Shown: positions 1-8,348 of the stretch, piece by piece
Layout: each line of letters starts with the position of its first letter
Position numbering within the stretch: the first letter of the stretch is position 1
NCBI RefSeq assembly: GCF_028689295.1
Contig: NZ_JAQTWL010000001.1
Coordinates: 186,001 to 250,000 of the forward strand
Direction: 5' to 3'
Source: Rhodoferax sp.
GTDB lineage: Bacteria > Pseudomonadota > Gammaproteobacteria > Burkholderiales > Burkholderiaceae_C
DNA: 64,000 nucleotides
The notes under the pieces: model-generated
Database searches by the model: none
The model's input: the letters and a program-made list of their open reading frames with translations, nothing else
Told to the model about the DNA's origin: nothing
Position numbers and translations under genes: made by a program

Positions 1-1650
1 GCACCTTGCGAGTCAGGCTGCAACCGTAACCAGCTTGAGGACTTTGTCGGCATCAACTCGGTCGAGCATTTCCTGGGCGACTATGCCATCAAGAACAAAC
101 TGGCCTACATCAAGCCGGCGCAACTCACCGGCAAAACCGTTGCGGTCATTGGCGGCGGCCCGGCCGGCATGTCAACCGCCTACCAGTTGGCCCTCAAGGG
201 CCACTCGGTCACCATTTTTGACGAGCGTGCAGAGCTCGGCGGCATGATGCGTTATGGCATTCCGGGCTTTCGCACACCGCGTGATGTGCTTGACGCCGAG
301 ATCCAGCGCATTCTGGACCTCGGGGTCAGCGTCCGCATGAATTGCCGCATTGGCACCGACATCACGATGGCGCAGATTCGCGAGCAGTTCAACGCGGTGT
401 TCCTGGGTCTGGGCGCGCAGGCCGGCCGGGCCTTGCCGGTGGAGGGTGCCGATGCGCCCAACTGCGTCACCGCCACTTCGTTCCTGAAGGCCTTCAATGA
501 CGGCCGTCTGCGCCATGTGGGCAAGCGCGTGGTGGTGATCGGCGGTGGCGACACCTCGATCGACGTGGCCACGGTGGCGCGTCGCCTGGGTCACATCGAC
601 AAGATCAACGAGTCTGACCGCCCCGAGCACGCCATTGCCGGCCATGTGGCCCACGACGTGGCAGCCGCTTCGGTACGCCAGGGAGCCGAGGTCACGTTGA
701 CCACCATTTTTGACATCGAAAAAATGCAGGCCTCCAGACACGAGGTCGAGCACGCCTTGTCCGAAGGCATCACCATCCGCGGTGGGATGGCGCCGGTGGC
801 CGTGATCCGTGGCGAAGACGGCCGTGCCGTGGCCTTGCGCATCATGCGCTGCGAGGCCAAGATAGTGAGCGGACGACTTGAGATCAAGAACATCGAAGGT
901 ACTGAAGAAGACATCCCTGCCGATTTGATCGTCTCGGCAATTGGTCAGGCGGTGGACTTTACCGGCCTCGAAGAGTTCAACAACGGCAAGGGCGCCATCA
1001 ATTCCGACAAGAACTACCAGGTGCAGGGCCAGCCCGGCTTCTTCGTCGGCGGCGATGTGGTGCGCCCGCATTTGTTGACCACGGCCATTGGCCATGGCGC
1101 CATTGCGGCCGATGGCATTGACCGCTTCCTTCAGCATGAAGCGCTGGAAAAGCGTCCAAAAATCGACGTGCACACCTTTGATTTGACGCGCAAGTTGATC
1201 GAAAAGGGTCTATCCCTCACCGAGGTTCATGAACCCACTCGTGGCACTGACAAGAGCACTGCGGCCATTCATAATTTTGACAACCGCTCGGATCGCTATG
1301 TAATCTCGCACAAGGAATTGTTCTTGGGGCATTTCGGCTTTGCACCGCGAAATAAGCGGGGCATCGTGTCGCTGACTGCTGAAGAAGCGCTGGACAACTT
1401 CGAGGAACGCCTGCAACCCCTGCTGGAAGCGCAGACGGTGGCCGAGGCCAAGCGCTGCATGAGTTGTGGGCAATGTTTCGAGTGCGACAACTGCGTGGTG
1501 TATTGCCCGCAGGTGGCGGTGTTCAAGGTGCCCAAGGCCAAGGCCACCATCGGCCGCTATGTGGATACCGACTACAGCAAGTGTATTGGCTGCCACATCT
1601 GTGCCGACGTCTGCCCCACGGGTTATATCCAGATGGGCTTGGGGGAATAA
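1..1650 (+). CDS. dsrL: DsrL, NAD(P)H:acceptor oxidoreductase (5' end outside window)
   Basis: Iron-sulfur flavoprotein related to the small subunit of glutamate synthase; in sulfur oxidisers DsrL couples reverse sulfite reductase DsrAB to NAD(P)+. The frame is open from base 1, so the N terminus is missing; the first visible residues carry the family's N-terminal cysteine motif (PCESGCNRNQ). Two dinucleotide-binding motifs follow (VAVIGGGPAGMS near residue 50 and VVVIGGGDTSIDVA near 175). The C-terminal extension that separates DsrL from ordinary GltD is present: CMSCGQC/CDNCVVYCP and CIGCHICADVCP, two [4Fe-4S] ferredoxin motifs. It ends 4 bases before dsrJ, and the following dsrJOPNR order confirms the assignment. 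The upstream dsr genes (dsrAB and others) must lie left of the window. Confidence 0.95.
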   Translation, partial: APCESGCNRNQLEDFVGINSVEHFLGDYAIKNKLAYIKPAQLTGKTVAVIGGGPAGMSTAYQLALKGHSVTIFDERAELGGMMRYGIPGFRTPRDVLDAEIQRILDLGVSVRMNCRIGTDITMAQIREQFNAVFLGLGAQAGRALPVEGADAPNCVTATSFLKAFNDGRLRHVGKRVVVIGGGDTSIDVATVARRLGHIDKINESDRPEHAIAGHVAHDVAAASVRQGAEVTLTTIFDIEKMQASRHEVEHALSEGITIRGGMAPVAVIRGEDGRAVALRIMRCEAKIVSGRLEIKNIEGTEEDIPADLIVSAIGQAVDFTGLEEFNNGKGAINSDKNYQVQGQPGFFVGGDVVRPHLLTTAIGHGAIAADGIDRFLQHEALEKRPKIDVHTFDLTRKLIEKGLSLTEVHEPTRGTDKSTAAIHNFDNRSDRYVISHKELFLGHFGFAPRNKRGIVSLTAEEALDNFEERLQPLLEAQTVAEAKRCMSCGQCFECDNCVVYCPQVAVFKVPKAKATIGRYVDTDYSKCIGCHICADVCPTGYIQMGLGE

Positions 1651-1654
1651 GCTC

Positions 1655-2083
1655 ATGTTGCGGCGCACATGGTTTTCCTTTGTTCGCCTGTGTCTGGCGC
1701 TTACTGTCGGCCTGGTTTTAGGCGCGGGTTTGACGGCCGTCGCACAGACATCCCCGGCTGGCGCCAGTCAAGGTTTGCAACCCATGATCGAAAAAGCGCG
1801 AGGGGGGCAATGTGTGGAAGAACCCGCGTTCATGCGCCGCAATCACATGAAACTTCTGATACATCAGCGTGATGACACGCTTCGCGGTGGCATTCGCACC
1901 GGCAAGCACTCATTGAAAGCGTGCATTACCTGTCATGCCAGCCAGACCAGTCAAAGCGTGAATGCCGAACCAGGCAATTTTTGTCAGAGTTGCCACAGCT
2001 ATGCGGCGGTCAAAATTGACTGCTTTCAGTGTCATGCCAACCAACCAGCGGGCATCGTGGCACAGCAACAGGTCAAGCCATGA
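1655..2083 (+). CDS. dsrJ: DsrJ, periplasmic triheme cytochrome c
   Basis: Small c-type cytochrome of the transmembrane DsrMKJOP complex, linking periplasmic redox chemistry to cytoplasmic sulfur oxidation. The 142-aa product starts with an uncleaved-signal-like hydrophobic segment (about residues 8-32) and has exactly three CxxCH haem motifs: CITCH, CQSCH and CFQCH. A lone cysteine before them (GGQCVEE) sits where the family's unusual Cys haem ligand is found. The ATG at 1655 is 4 bases after the dsrL stop. The stop overlaps the dsrO start (ATGA), which implies translational coupling. Confidence 0.93.
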   Translation: MLRRTWFSFVRLCLALTVGLVLGAGLTAVAQTSPAGASQGLQPMIEKARGGQCVEEPAFMRRNHMKLLIHQRDDTLRGGIRTGKHSLKACITCHASQTSQSVNAEPGNFCQSCHSYAAVKIDCFQCHANQPAGIVAQQQVKP

Positions 2084-2859
2084 AGCACGATCACAACACC
2101 CCGCAGTCTGAAACCGTCACAACGCCTTCGAGCCGTCGTGGCTTTCTGGGCGTTGCCGCGGCTGGGATGGCGGGCATTTTGTTGGCGCCGGGCGTTCGCC
2201 TGTTCGAAATTGCCCAGGCCGCACCGACAACTGGCAGTGCCAGTTCAGGCGCCAGCAGCAAGGTTCGCTGGGGCATGCTGATCGACAGCGGCAAATGCGC
2301 CAGCGGTTGCACCGATTGCGTCACAGCCTGCAACACTGAAAACGGCCTGTCGGGTGGCACGCTGCCCACGGATTCGCAATGGATCCGCAAGCTTGAGATC
2401 AAGGACGTGCGCACCGGGCATACCCAGTCCCTGCCCATGATGTGCCAGCACTGCGCCGAGCCGCCTTGCGTCGATGTCTGCCCGACAGGGGCCTCTTTCA
2501 AACGAGCCGATGGCATCGTGCTGGTGGACAAGCACATCTGCATTGGCTGCCGCTATTGCATCATGGCCTGCCCCTACAAGGCACGTTCTTTTGTCCATGA
2601 ACCCTTAACCCGGCAAAAGCCGGATGTACCCCGGGGCATGGGCACGGCCGAAGCCTGCACCTTGTGTGTTCACAGGGTTGATCGGGGTGAGCAGCCTGCC
2701 TGTGTGAGCGCCTGCGCGGACGCAGGGCACGGTGCGATCATCTTTGGCAACCTCAACGATCCCGAGAGCGAAATCTCGAAGCGGGTCGCCAGCTACCCCT
2801 CCCGTCAGATTCGTGAAAACCTCAATCTGAACACCGGTGTGCGCTACATCGGTATTTGA
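2080..2859 (+). CDS. dsrO: DsrO, periplasmic ferredoxin-like subunit
   Basis: Iron-sulfur subunit of DsrMKJOP, exported folded by Tat: the N terminus carries SRRGFLG (residues 18-24) followed by a hydrophobic stretch ending near AQA. Four cysteine clusters typical of the NrfC/PsrB family are visible: CASGCTDCVTAC, CQHCAEPPCVDVCP, CIGCRYCIMACP, and CTLC...ACVSAC. Length 259 aa fits the family. The start ATG at 2080 overlaps the dsrJ stop; an upstream in-frame ATG at 2029 lies inside dsrJ and would place residues before the Tat signal, so it was not used. Confidence 0.94.
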   Translation: MKHDHNTPQSETVTTPSSRRGFLGVAAAGMAGILLAPGVRLFEIAQAAPTTGSASSGASSKVRWGMLIDSGKCASGCTDCVTACNTENGLSGGTLPTDSQWIRKLEIKDVRTGHTQSLPMMCQHCAEPPCVDVCPTGASFKRADGIVLVDKHICIGCRYCIMACPYKARSFVHEPLTRQKPDVPRGMGTAEACTLCVHRVDRGEQPACVSACADAGHGAIIFGNLNDPESEISKRVASYPSRQIRENLNLNTGVRYIGI

Positions 2860-2873
2860 AGAAAGAACGACGC

Positions 2874-4097
2874 ATGAAAATCGTTTTGCGCGAATTGCAA
2901 GCTACCACGCGCGGCTACTTTCAGCTGCTCGCTGTTCTGGCGGTGATCATCCTGCTGTTTGGGGCTACCGTGCTGTACATAGAGCACCATGGTCATATTG
3001 TCACCAGCATGAACAATCAGATTGTCTGGGGGCTGCCGGATGTGTTTGCGGTATTTTTGCTGCTGTCCGCCACCGGGGCGCTCAGCATCGCACTCATGGC
3101 TTCGTTTTTCGGCAAAGCCGAGTACCGGCCTGTGGCGCCGCTGTCGGGTTTGCTGGCCATCGCGATGCTGCTCGCGGGGGTGATGATGCTCATGTTCGAT
3201 CTGGGACGACCCGACCGGGCAAATCTGGCCATGATGAATTTCAACTTCAAGTCGGTCTTGGCGTGGAATCTTTTCCTCTATTCCGGTTTTGCCGGTTTTA
3301 CCGCTTTCTATCTGTGGACCCTGATGGCGCGTGGCATGCAGCGCTTCACCCTGTTGGCCATTTCCCTGGCTTTTGTCTGGCGCATTGGCTTGACGACAGG
3401 CACCGGCTCCATTTATGGTTTTCAGGTCGCCCGTCAGGCCTTTGACACGGCACTGATGGCACCCATGTTCATCGCGGTCTCCCTCAGCTATGGTCTGGCT
3501 GTCTTCGTACTGGTGTTGATGCTGGCCTGCCGGAGCAATGCTTGTGCGATAGGGGACGCCATGATGGCACGCCTGGCGCGTCTTCAAGCGATCTTCATCG
3601 CTGTCGGAATGTACTTTGTGCTGGTGTATCACCTGACGAATCGTTACTTCACCAGGCACCATGATTTCGAAGATTTCATTTTGTTCAGCGGTGGCATTTA
3701 CCCCCTCTTGTTCTGGTTGGGTGTGGTTCTGCTGGGTGGCATCCTGCCGTTGCTGTTGCTGTTGCAGCCAAAGATTGGTCAAATGCGCCAGCGTATCGTC
3801 GCATCAATGTTCCTGGTCATCGTTGGCGCTTTTGCGATGCTGTATGTCATCATTATTGGTGGTCAGGCTTTCCCATTGGTGCTGTTCCCCGGCCGACAGG
3901 TGACCAGCACTTTTCACGACGGAGTGATCAACCTCTACACACCCTCCCTGCTGGAGTGGATGCTTGGCTTCGGCGGCCTGGCCATAGCGGGTCTGATCGT
4001 GATGATTGGCCTCAAATTGCTTGGCTTCCTGCCGAATCGACTTGATGACACCGCGATTGAAATGAGCTTGACCAAACCAGCCGTGGCGGCGACCTGA
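2874..4097 (+). CDS. dsrP: DsrP, NrfD-family integral membrane subunit
   Basis: Quinone-interacting membrane subunit of DsrMKJOP. The 407-aa protein is almost entirely hydrophobic with about ten predicted membrane segments and belongs to the NrfD/PsrC type. I chose ATG 2874, 14 bases after the dsrO stop; a TTG at 2856 is in frame but overlaps dsrO. DsrP with DsrO would pass electrons between the quinone pool and the periplasmic cytochrome DsrJ. The gene sits directly between dsrO and dsrN. Confidence 0.92.
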   Translation: MKIVLRELQATTRGYFQLLAVLAVIILLFGATVLYIEHHGHIVTSMNNQIVWGLPDVFAVFLLLSATGALSIALMASFFGKAEYRPVAPLSGLLAIAMLLAGVMMLMFDLGRPDRANLAMMNFNFKSVLAWNLFLYSGFAGFTAFYLWTLMARGMQRFTLLAISLAFVWRIGLTTGTGSIYGFQVARQAFDTALMAPMFIAVSLSYGLAVFVLVLMLACRSNACAIGDAMMARLARLQAIFIAVGMYFVLVYHLTNRYFTRHHDFEDFILFSGGIYPLLFWLGVVLLGGILPLLLLLQPKIGQMRQRIVASMFLVIVGAFAMLYVIIIGGQAFPLVLFPGRQVTSTFHDGVINLYTPSLLEWMLGFGGLAIAGLIVMIGLKLLGFLPNRLDDTAIEMSLTKPAVAAT

Positions 4098-4101
4098 AAC
4101 T

Positions 4102-5868
4102 GTGCAGTGCCTGTCACGTTTTCTGGTTTCGGCCGCGCACAAGTCGTCAGGCAAAACTACCGTCACGATCGGCCTGTGTGCCGCCCTGTCAGCGCGGGGA
4201 CTGGTCGTGCAGCCGTTCAAGAAAGGTCCGGATTACATTGATCCGATGTGGCTGAGTCAGGCCAGTGGGCGCGATTGCTTCAATCTGGATCCGTACCTGA
4301 TGACGCCCGAGCGACTTGTCGCCGGTTTTGCGCACCGTGCCGCTGCGGCCGACATCAGCATCGTGGAAGGCAATAAAGGTTTGTACGATGGGCTGGCGCT
4401 GGATGGCAGTAACAGCAATGCTGCGCTGGCACATCTGCTGGGCCTGCCCGTGGTGCTGGTGCTGGACGTGCGTGGCATGACGCGTGGCATTGCCCCGCTG
4501 ATTCTGGGCTATCAGGCTTTTGATCCCAACATTCGCATTGCCGGCGTCATCCTGAACCAGCTCGGCGGCAGTCGCCACGAGGCAAAATTGCGCGCGGTGA
4601 TCGAGCATTACACCGACGTCACCGTGCTCGGTGCCATCGCCCATGACCCGCAGTTGGCGCTGGTCGAGCGCCATCTGGGGCTGATGCCGAACCAGGAATG
4701 TGATGATGCCACGCAGCATGTGCAGATCATCGGCCAGCGCATTGCCGGGCAGGTCGATCTGGGCAAAATCATCGACCTGGCCAACAACGCACCCGCCTTG
4801 ACTGAGCCGCCAGCCAGCATGCCGGTGGCCGCGGATGCCCTGGGCACAAGCTCCAGCCCGACACTGCGCCTGGGCATCATGCGCGACAAGGCGTTCGGCT
4901 TTTACTACCCCGACGACCTGCTGGCGCTGCAGGCGGCCGGGGCCGAGCTGGTGCCGGTGAACGCCTTGCAGGACAGCGCCTTGCCGTCTTTGGATGGCTT
5001 GTTCATTGGCGGCGGATTCCCTGAAGTCTTCATGCCGGAGTTGCAGGCCAATGCCGCCTTGCGCAGCAGCATCCGCAGCGCCATCGAGGCAGGACTGCCG
5101 GTCTATGCCGAATGCGGTGGCCTGATGTACCTGGCGCGCACGCTGCGCTGGAAAGATACGCAGGTGAACATGGTGGGTGCGCTGCCGGTGGATGTGCTGA
5201 TGCACGATCGCCCTGTGGGCCGGGGCTATGTCACGCTGCAGACCACTCCCGATGCGCCCTGGCGGGACGCAAGTGACACGACGGATCAAACATTGCGCGG
5301 CCACGAATTTCACTATTCCAGCCTTGAAAACGTGCCGGCGGACCTCAAGTTTGCTTACAAGATGCTGCGCGGTCATGGCGTTGACGGCCAGCATGACGGT
5401 GTGATCCATCGCAACGTGCTGGCCTCTTATGCACACCTGCGCACGGGCGCCGCCTCGGACTGGGCGCACCAATTTGTCAACTTTGTGCGACGAAAGAAAA
5501 TGGCAAATCAAACGCAACTTCCCGGCGCCGCCCGCACCCTGTTGGTCAAAGGCCAGCCGGTGGCGACTGACGTGGAAGGCTATCTGAAGCATCTGGACGA
5601 CTGGTCGGAAGATTTTGCCCGAGCGCAAGCCCAGTCTGAAAACCTTGTCCTGACCGAGGCCCATTGGCAAGTGATTCATTTCTTGCGCGCCTACTTTGAT
5701 GAGCACCGGGTGCAGGCGCAGGTGCGCGCCATGATCCAGCACTTTTCCAAAGCATGGGGGCCCGAATTGGGCAACAATCACCATTTGCATGAACTTTTTC
5801 CGATCGGTGGGCCACAAAAGCAAGGCAACCGATTGGCCGGTCTGTTAAAGACCAAGGGCGAACATTGA
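4102..5868 (+). CDS. dsrN: DsrN (cobyrinate a,c-diamide synthase type amidase) fused to a cysteine-less DsrC/TusE-like domain
   Basis: Residues 1 to about 466 are a CbiA/CobB-type ATP-dependent amidotransferase: an N-terminal P-loop region (AAHKSSGKTTVTIGL, about residues 10-24) and a C-terminal glutaminase with the nucleophile in YAECGGLMY. In dsr clusters DsrN is thought to amidate sirohaem. Residues about 474-588 are a complete DsrC/TusE-type domain (EGYL..LDDW, LTEAHWQVIHFLR, LFPIGGP-KQ-R-AGL), in the same frame with no stop between. The two functional DsrC cysteines are gone: the KQAC-R position reads KQGNR and the penultimate Cys position is Glu (end KGEH). Start is GTG 4102, fitting the usual N terminus. 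ATG 5500 (residue 467), preceded by GAAAG, could give a separate 122-aa DsrC-like product. The domain assignments are firm; the role of the fusion is unknown. Confidence 0.9.
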   Translation: MQCLSRFLVSAAHKSSGKTTVTIGLCAALSARGLVVQPFKKGPDYIDPMWLSQASGRDCFNLDPYLMTPERLVAGFAHRAAAADISIVEGNKGLYDGLALDGSNSNAALAHLLGLPVVLVLDVRGMTRGIAPLILGYQAFDPNIRIAGVILNQLGGSRHEAKLRAVIEHYTDVTVLGAIAHDPQLALVERHLGLMPNQECDDATQHVQIIGQRIAGQVDLGKIIDLANNAPALTEPPASMPVAADALGTSSSPTLRLGIMRDKAFGFYYPDDLLALQAAGAELVPVNALQDSALPSLDGLFIGGGFPEVFMPELQANAALRSSIRSAIEAGLPVYAECGGLMYLARTLRWKDTQVNMVGALPVDVLMHDRPVGRGYVTLQTTPDAPWRDASDTTDQTLRGHEFHYSSLENVPADLKFAYKMLRGHGVDGQHDGVIHRNVLASYAHLRTGAASDWAHQFVNFVRRKKMANQTQLPGAARTLLVKGQPVATDVEGYLKHLDDWSEDFARAQAQSENLVLTEAHWQVIHFLRAYFDEHRVQAQVRAMIQHFSKAWGPELGNNHHLHELFPIGGPQKQGNRLAGLLKTKGEH

Positions 5869-5890
5869 TTTTTTTACAGGAGCAGAACCC

Positions 5891-6268
5891 ATGTTTAACT
5901 TGACCCCCGCCGCCGCCCAGCAAATCCAGCAGGCCGCTCAAGCCAGCGGTGCGTTGGAACTGGCCTTGCGGGTTGCCGCCAAAAGAGACGCCGATGGAGA
6001 AATGCAGTATGGCATGGGCTTTGACGACCCGAAGGACGAAGACATGAAGCTTGAGCTTGAAGGCGTTGCGGTGGTCATTAACGGCGAGTCCCAGGAATTG
6101 CTGTTCGACACCGTGCTCGACTTTGTCGAGCTCAATCCCGGCGAATTCAACTTCATCTTTATCCCTACCAGCCACCCATCCTGCGGTTCAGGTTCGGTGA
6201 CCACCGGTGGTTGCGGCGGTGGCGGTTGTGGCGGCGGTGGCTGTGGCGGCAAGGGAGCCACCCATTGA
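5891..6268 (+). CDS. dsrR: DsrR, A-type (IscA-like) protein with Cys/Gly tail
   Basis: A 125-aa IscA/ErpA-fold protein in the standard dsrN-dsrR position. DsrR of Allochromatium acts after transcription on dsr expression and is not an Fe-S scaffold. Here the first A-type cysteine is absent (the segment after ALRVAAK has none), C98 keeps the third-motif position but the following CxC partner is Ser100. A C-terminal extension then adds C108, C113 and C118 in glycine repeats (GGCGGGG pattern). AGGAG at 5878-5882 precedes ATG 5891. The stop TGA overlaps the TTG start of the next gene. The tail could bind metal; that is inference. Confidence 0.85.
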   Translation: MFNLTPAAAQQIQQAAQASGALELALRVAAKRDADGEMQYGMGFDDPKDEDMKLELEGVAVVINGESQELLFDTVLDFVELNPGEFNFIFIPTSHPSCGSGSVTTGGCGGGGCGGGGCGGKGATH

Positions 6269-7056
6269 AAGCCGATGTGAAAAACTTTACTCCTGATATT
6301 GGGCGCGTTTACCTGGTCGGTGCCGGCCCGGGCGACCCCGAATTGCTCACGCTGCGAGCCGTGCGCTTGTTGAAGCAAGCCGATGTGATCGTCTATGACA
6401 ACCTGGTGTCCGATGGCGTGCTGGCGTTTGTGTCGCCCAGCGCCGAGCGCATTTACGCCGGCAAGCGGCGCAACGAGCACACCCTGCGCCAGGAGCAGAT
6501 CAACACGCTGCTGGTCAAGCTGGCCAGCGAGGGCAAGCAGGTGGTGCGTCTCAAGGGTGGCGACCCGTTCATCTTTGGCCGTGGCGGCGAAGAACTGCAA
6601 ACGCTGGCGGGGTCCGGCGTGGCGTTCGAGGTGGTGCCGGGGGTGACAGCGGCCTCGGGCGTGTCGAGCTATGCCGGCATCCCGCTCACGCACCGCGATT
6701 ACGCGCAGTGCTGCCTGTTTGTCACCGGCCACCTCAAGGATGGCACGGCCGACCTCGACTGGCCCAGCCTGGTCCGCTTGAACCAGACCGTGGTGATCTA
6801 CATGGGGCTCGGCGGTCTGCCGGAAATCTGCAGGCAGATGGTGGCGCATGGCGCCTCGCCCGAGTTGCCGATTGCCGTGGTGCAGGACGGCAGCCTGCCA
6901 ACCCAGAAGGTGGTGACCGGAGCGCTGTCGAATATGGCAGAGCGGGTGGCGCAGGCTGGGCTCAAGTCACCGTGCCTGACGATCATCGGCGAGGTGGTCA
7001 AACTGCACCAGGAGTTGGCCTGGTTTGAGCAGGTCAAAAGTACGGTAGCGTCCTGA
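6265..7056 (+). CDS. cobA: uroporphyrinogen-III C-methyltransferase (sirohaem branch)
   Basis: SAM-dependent methylation of uroporphyrinogen III to precorrin-2, the first step to the sirohaem of DsrAB. The 263-aa protein shows the signature motifs VYLVGAGPGDPELLTLRA, VRLKGGDPFIFGRGGEE and PGVTAASG. It has no N-terminal CysG dehydrogenase/chelatase part. Start is TTG 6265, with AAGGGAG at 6251-6257, overlapping the dsrR stop by two bases; the longer frame from 6211 would read through the Gly/Cys tail of dsrR in another frame. Placement at the end of the dsr operon fits supply of sirohaem; symbol could equally be cysG-type or sumT. Confidence 0.92.
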   Translation: MKADVKNFTPDIGRVYLVGAGPGDPELLTLRAVRLLKQADVIVYDNLVSDGVLAFVSPSAERIYAGKRRNEHTLRQEQINTLLVKLASEGKQVVRLKGGDPFIFGRGGEELQTLAGSGVAFEVVPGVTAASGVSSYAGIPLTHRDYAQCCLFVTGHLKDGTADLDWPSLVRLNQTVVIYMGLGGLPEICRQMVAHGASPELPIAVVQDGSLPTQKVVTGALSNMAERVAQAGLKSPCLTIIGEVVKLHQELAWFEQVKSTVAS

Positions 7057-7151
7057 CTGTTCTGGCTGGGGTGCTACGTCCCATGGGTTGTCACCAGGCT
7101 ACAAAGCTGGGGTCCCATTGCCGGGGTGCCGTCTTCATTGCTGACATCGGC

Positions 7152-8315
7152 TCAGCCTCGTCGGTTATTTGTTTGAGTCCGAGAATGGCTCATAACCAGG
7201 CTTTTCGCCGCACGTTTGATCTCGTCGGATGTCGTCATGCGTCCAACAGACAGTCGCACTGCTCCGGCGGCACGCGCGGCATCCACGCCCATCGCCGCCA
7301 ACACTCCGCTGACCGTATCATGTTCAGAATGACACGCTGATCCAACGGATGCCGCCAAAACGTCAGCGACCTCCGCTAATAAAAGACGCCCGCTAACACC
7401 CGGAAAGGAAACGTGCAGTGTATTTGGCAGTCGCTGTTCTGGGTGCCCATTGAGTTGTACCCCCGGAATTGCAGCGATCAGTTCTTGATGCAGCTGGTTT
7501 CGCAAGGTCAGCATGTGCGCCGCCATGGTTTCCAGCGAGGTGTTGGCCAGTGCCGCAGCTGCCCCGAGCGCCACAATCGCAGCCACATTCTCGGTGCCAG
7601 GTCGCAAACCGTGTTCCTGATCCGCGCCGTGCAGCACAGAGAGAATCGGTGTGCCTTCACGCACGTACAAGGCACCAATGCCTTTGGGTGCATAAAACTT
7701 GTGACCCGCCAGCGTCAGCAAATCCACACCCAGGGCATCGACATTGAGCGGTACTTTGCCTGCAGACTGGGCGGCATCGGTATGAGAAAGGATGCCACGC
7801 TGGCGGGTCACGCTTGCGATTTCCGGGATGGGCTGCAAAGTGCCGACCTCATTATTGGCATGCATGATCGAAACGAAAGCGGTGTCGTCTCTCAACACCT
7901 TGACCAGCTGTTCCGCGGAGACTTGACCAAAGGCATCGACCGGCAACACCGTCACGTGCCAGCCTTGTGCGCGCAACTGCATGGCCGGCGCCATCACCGC
8001 CGGATGTTCGACGGCGCTGATGACGATATGGCGCTTGGACGTTCCGTTCTCGATCATCGCCCGAGCAGTGCCAAGCAATGCCAGATTATTGGACTCGGTG
8101 GCACAGCCGGTAAAAACGATTTCGTGAGGCTTGGCACCGATCAGGTCGGCGACCTGGCGTCGTGCATTTGCAACCGCTTGCGCAGCACGTCTGCCGTACG
8201 CATGCGTGCTCGACGGGTTGCCGAATTGCTCGCGCAACCAGGGCAGCATCGCATCCAGCACTTCTGGTGCGACAGGGGTCGTGGCGTTGTAATCGAGGTA
8301 GATGGGATCAGTCAT
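7152..8315 (-). CDS. cysteine desulfurase, NifS/IscS type
   Basis: PLP enzyme that removes sulfur from cysteine as an enzyme persulfide. The 387-aa product begins IYLDYNATTPV, has the PLP-lysine motif LAGHKFYAPKG, an HTDAAQS motif and a catalytic cysteine in SVGSACHSE. It ends convergently with the methyltransferase gene, 95 bases apart, with no clear terminator between. It stands alone rather than in an isc or suf operon, so it may feed the rhodanese/Dsr sulfur-trafficking proteins around it, or be a housekeeping desulfurase. Which IscS subtype it is cannot be told here. Confidence 0.9.
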   Translation of the reverse strand: MTDPIYLDYNATTPVAPEVLDAMLPWLREQFGNPSSTHAYGRRAAQAVANARRQVADLIGAKPHEIVFTGCATESNNLALLGTARAMIENGTSKRHIVISAVEHPAVMAPAMQLRAQGWHVTVLPVDAFGQVSAEQLVKVLRDDTAFVSIMHANNEVGTLQPIPEIASVTRQRGILSHTDAAQSAGKVPLNVDALGVDLLTLAGHKFYAPKGIGALYVREGTPILSVLHGADQEHGLRPGTENVAAIVALGAAAALANTSLETMAAHMLTLRNQLHQELIAAIPGVQLNGHPEQRLPNTLHVSFPGVSGRLLLAEVADVLAASVGSACHSEHDTVSGVLAAMGVDAARAAGAVRLSVGRMTTSDEIKRAAKSLVMSHSRTQTNNRRG

Positions 8316-8348
8316 GCTGGAGTCTTCTTTAAGTTCTTGGTTGCTTGT

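Noticed and set aside
4189..5823. A 544-codon open frame on the minus strand opposite dsrN
   Set aside because: Mirror of the DsrN gene, rich in His, Gln and Arg as expected for shadow frames; no family features.
6205..6250. Tandem Gly/Cys codon repeats that look like a short repeat array
   Set aside because: They are in frame inside dsrR, with no spacers; a protein tail rather than a CRISPR or independent repeat.
7057..7151. Search for a terminator between the methyltransferase and cysteine desulfurase genes
   Set aside because: No stem with a T-run could be found in this convergent gap.
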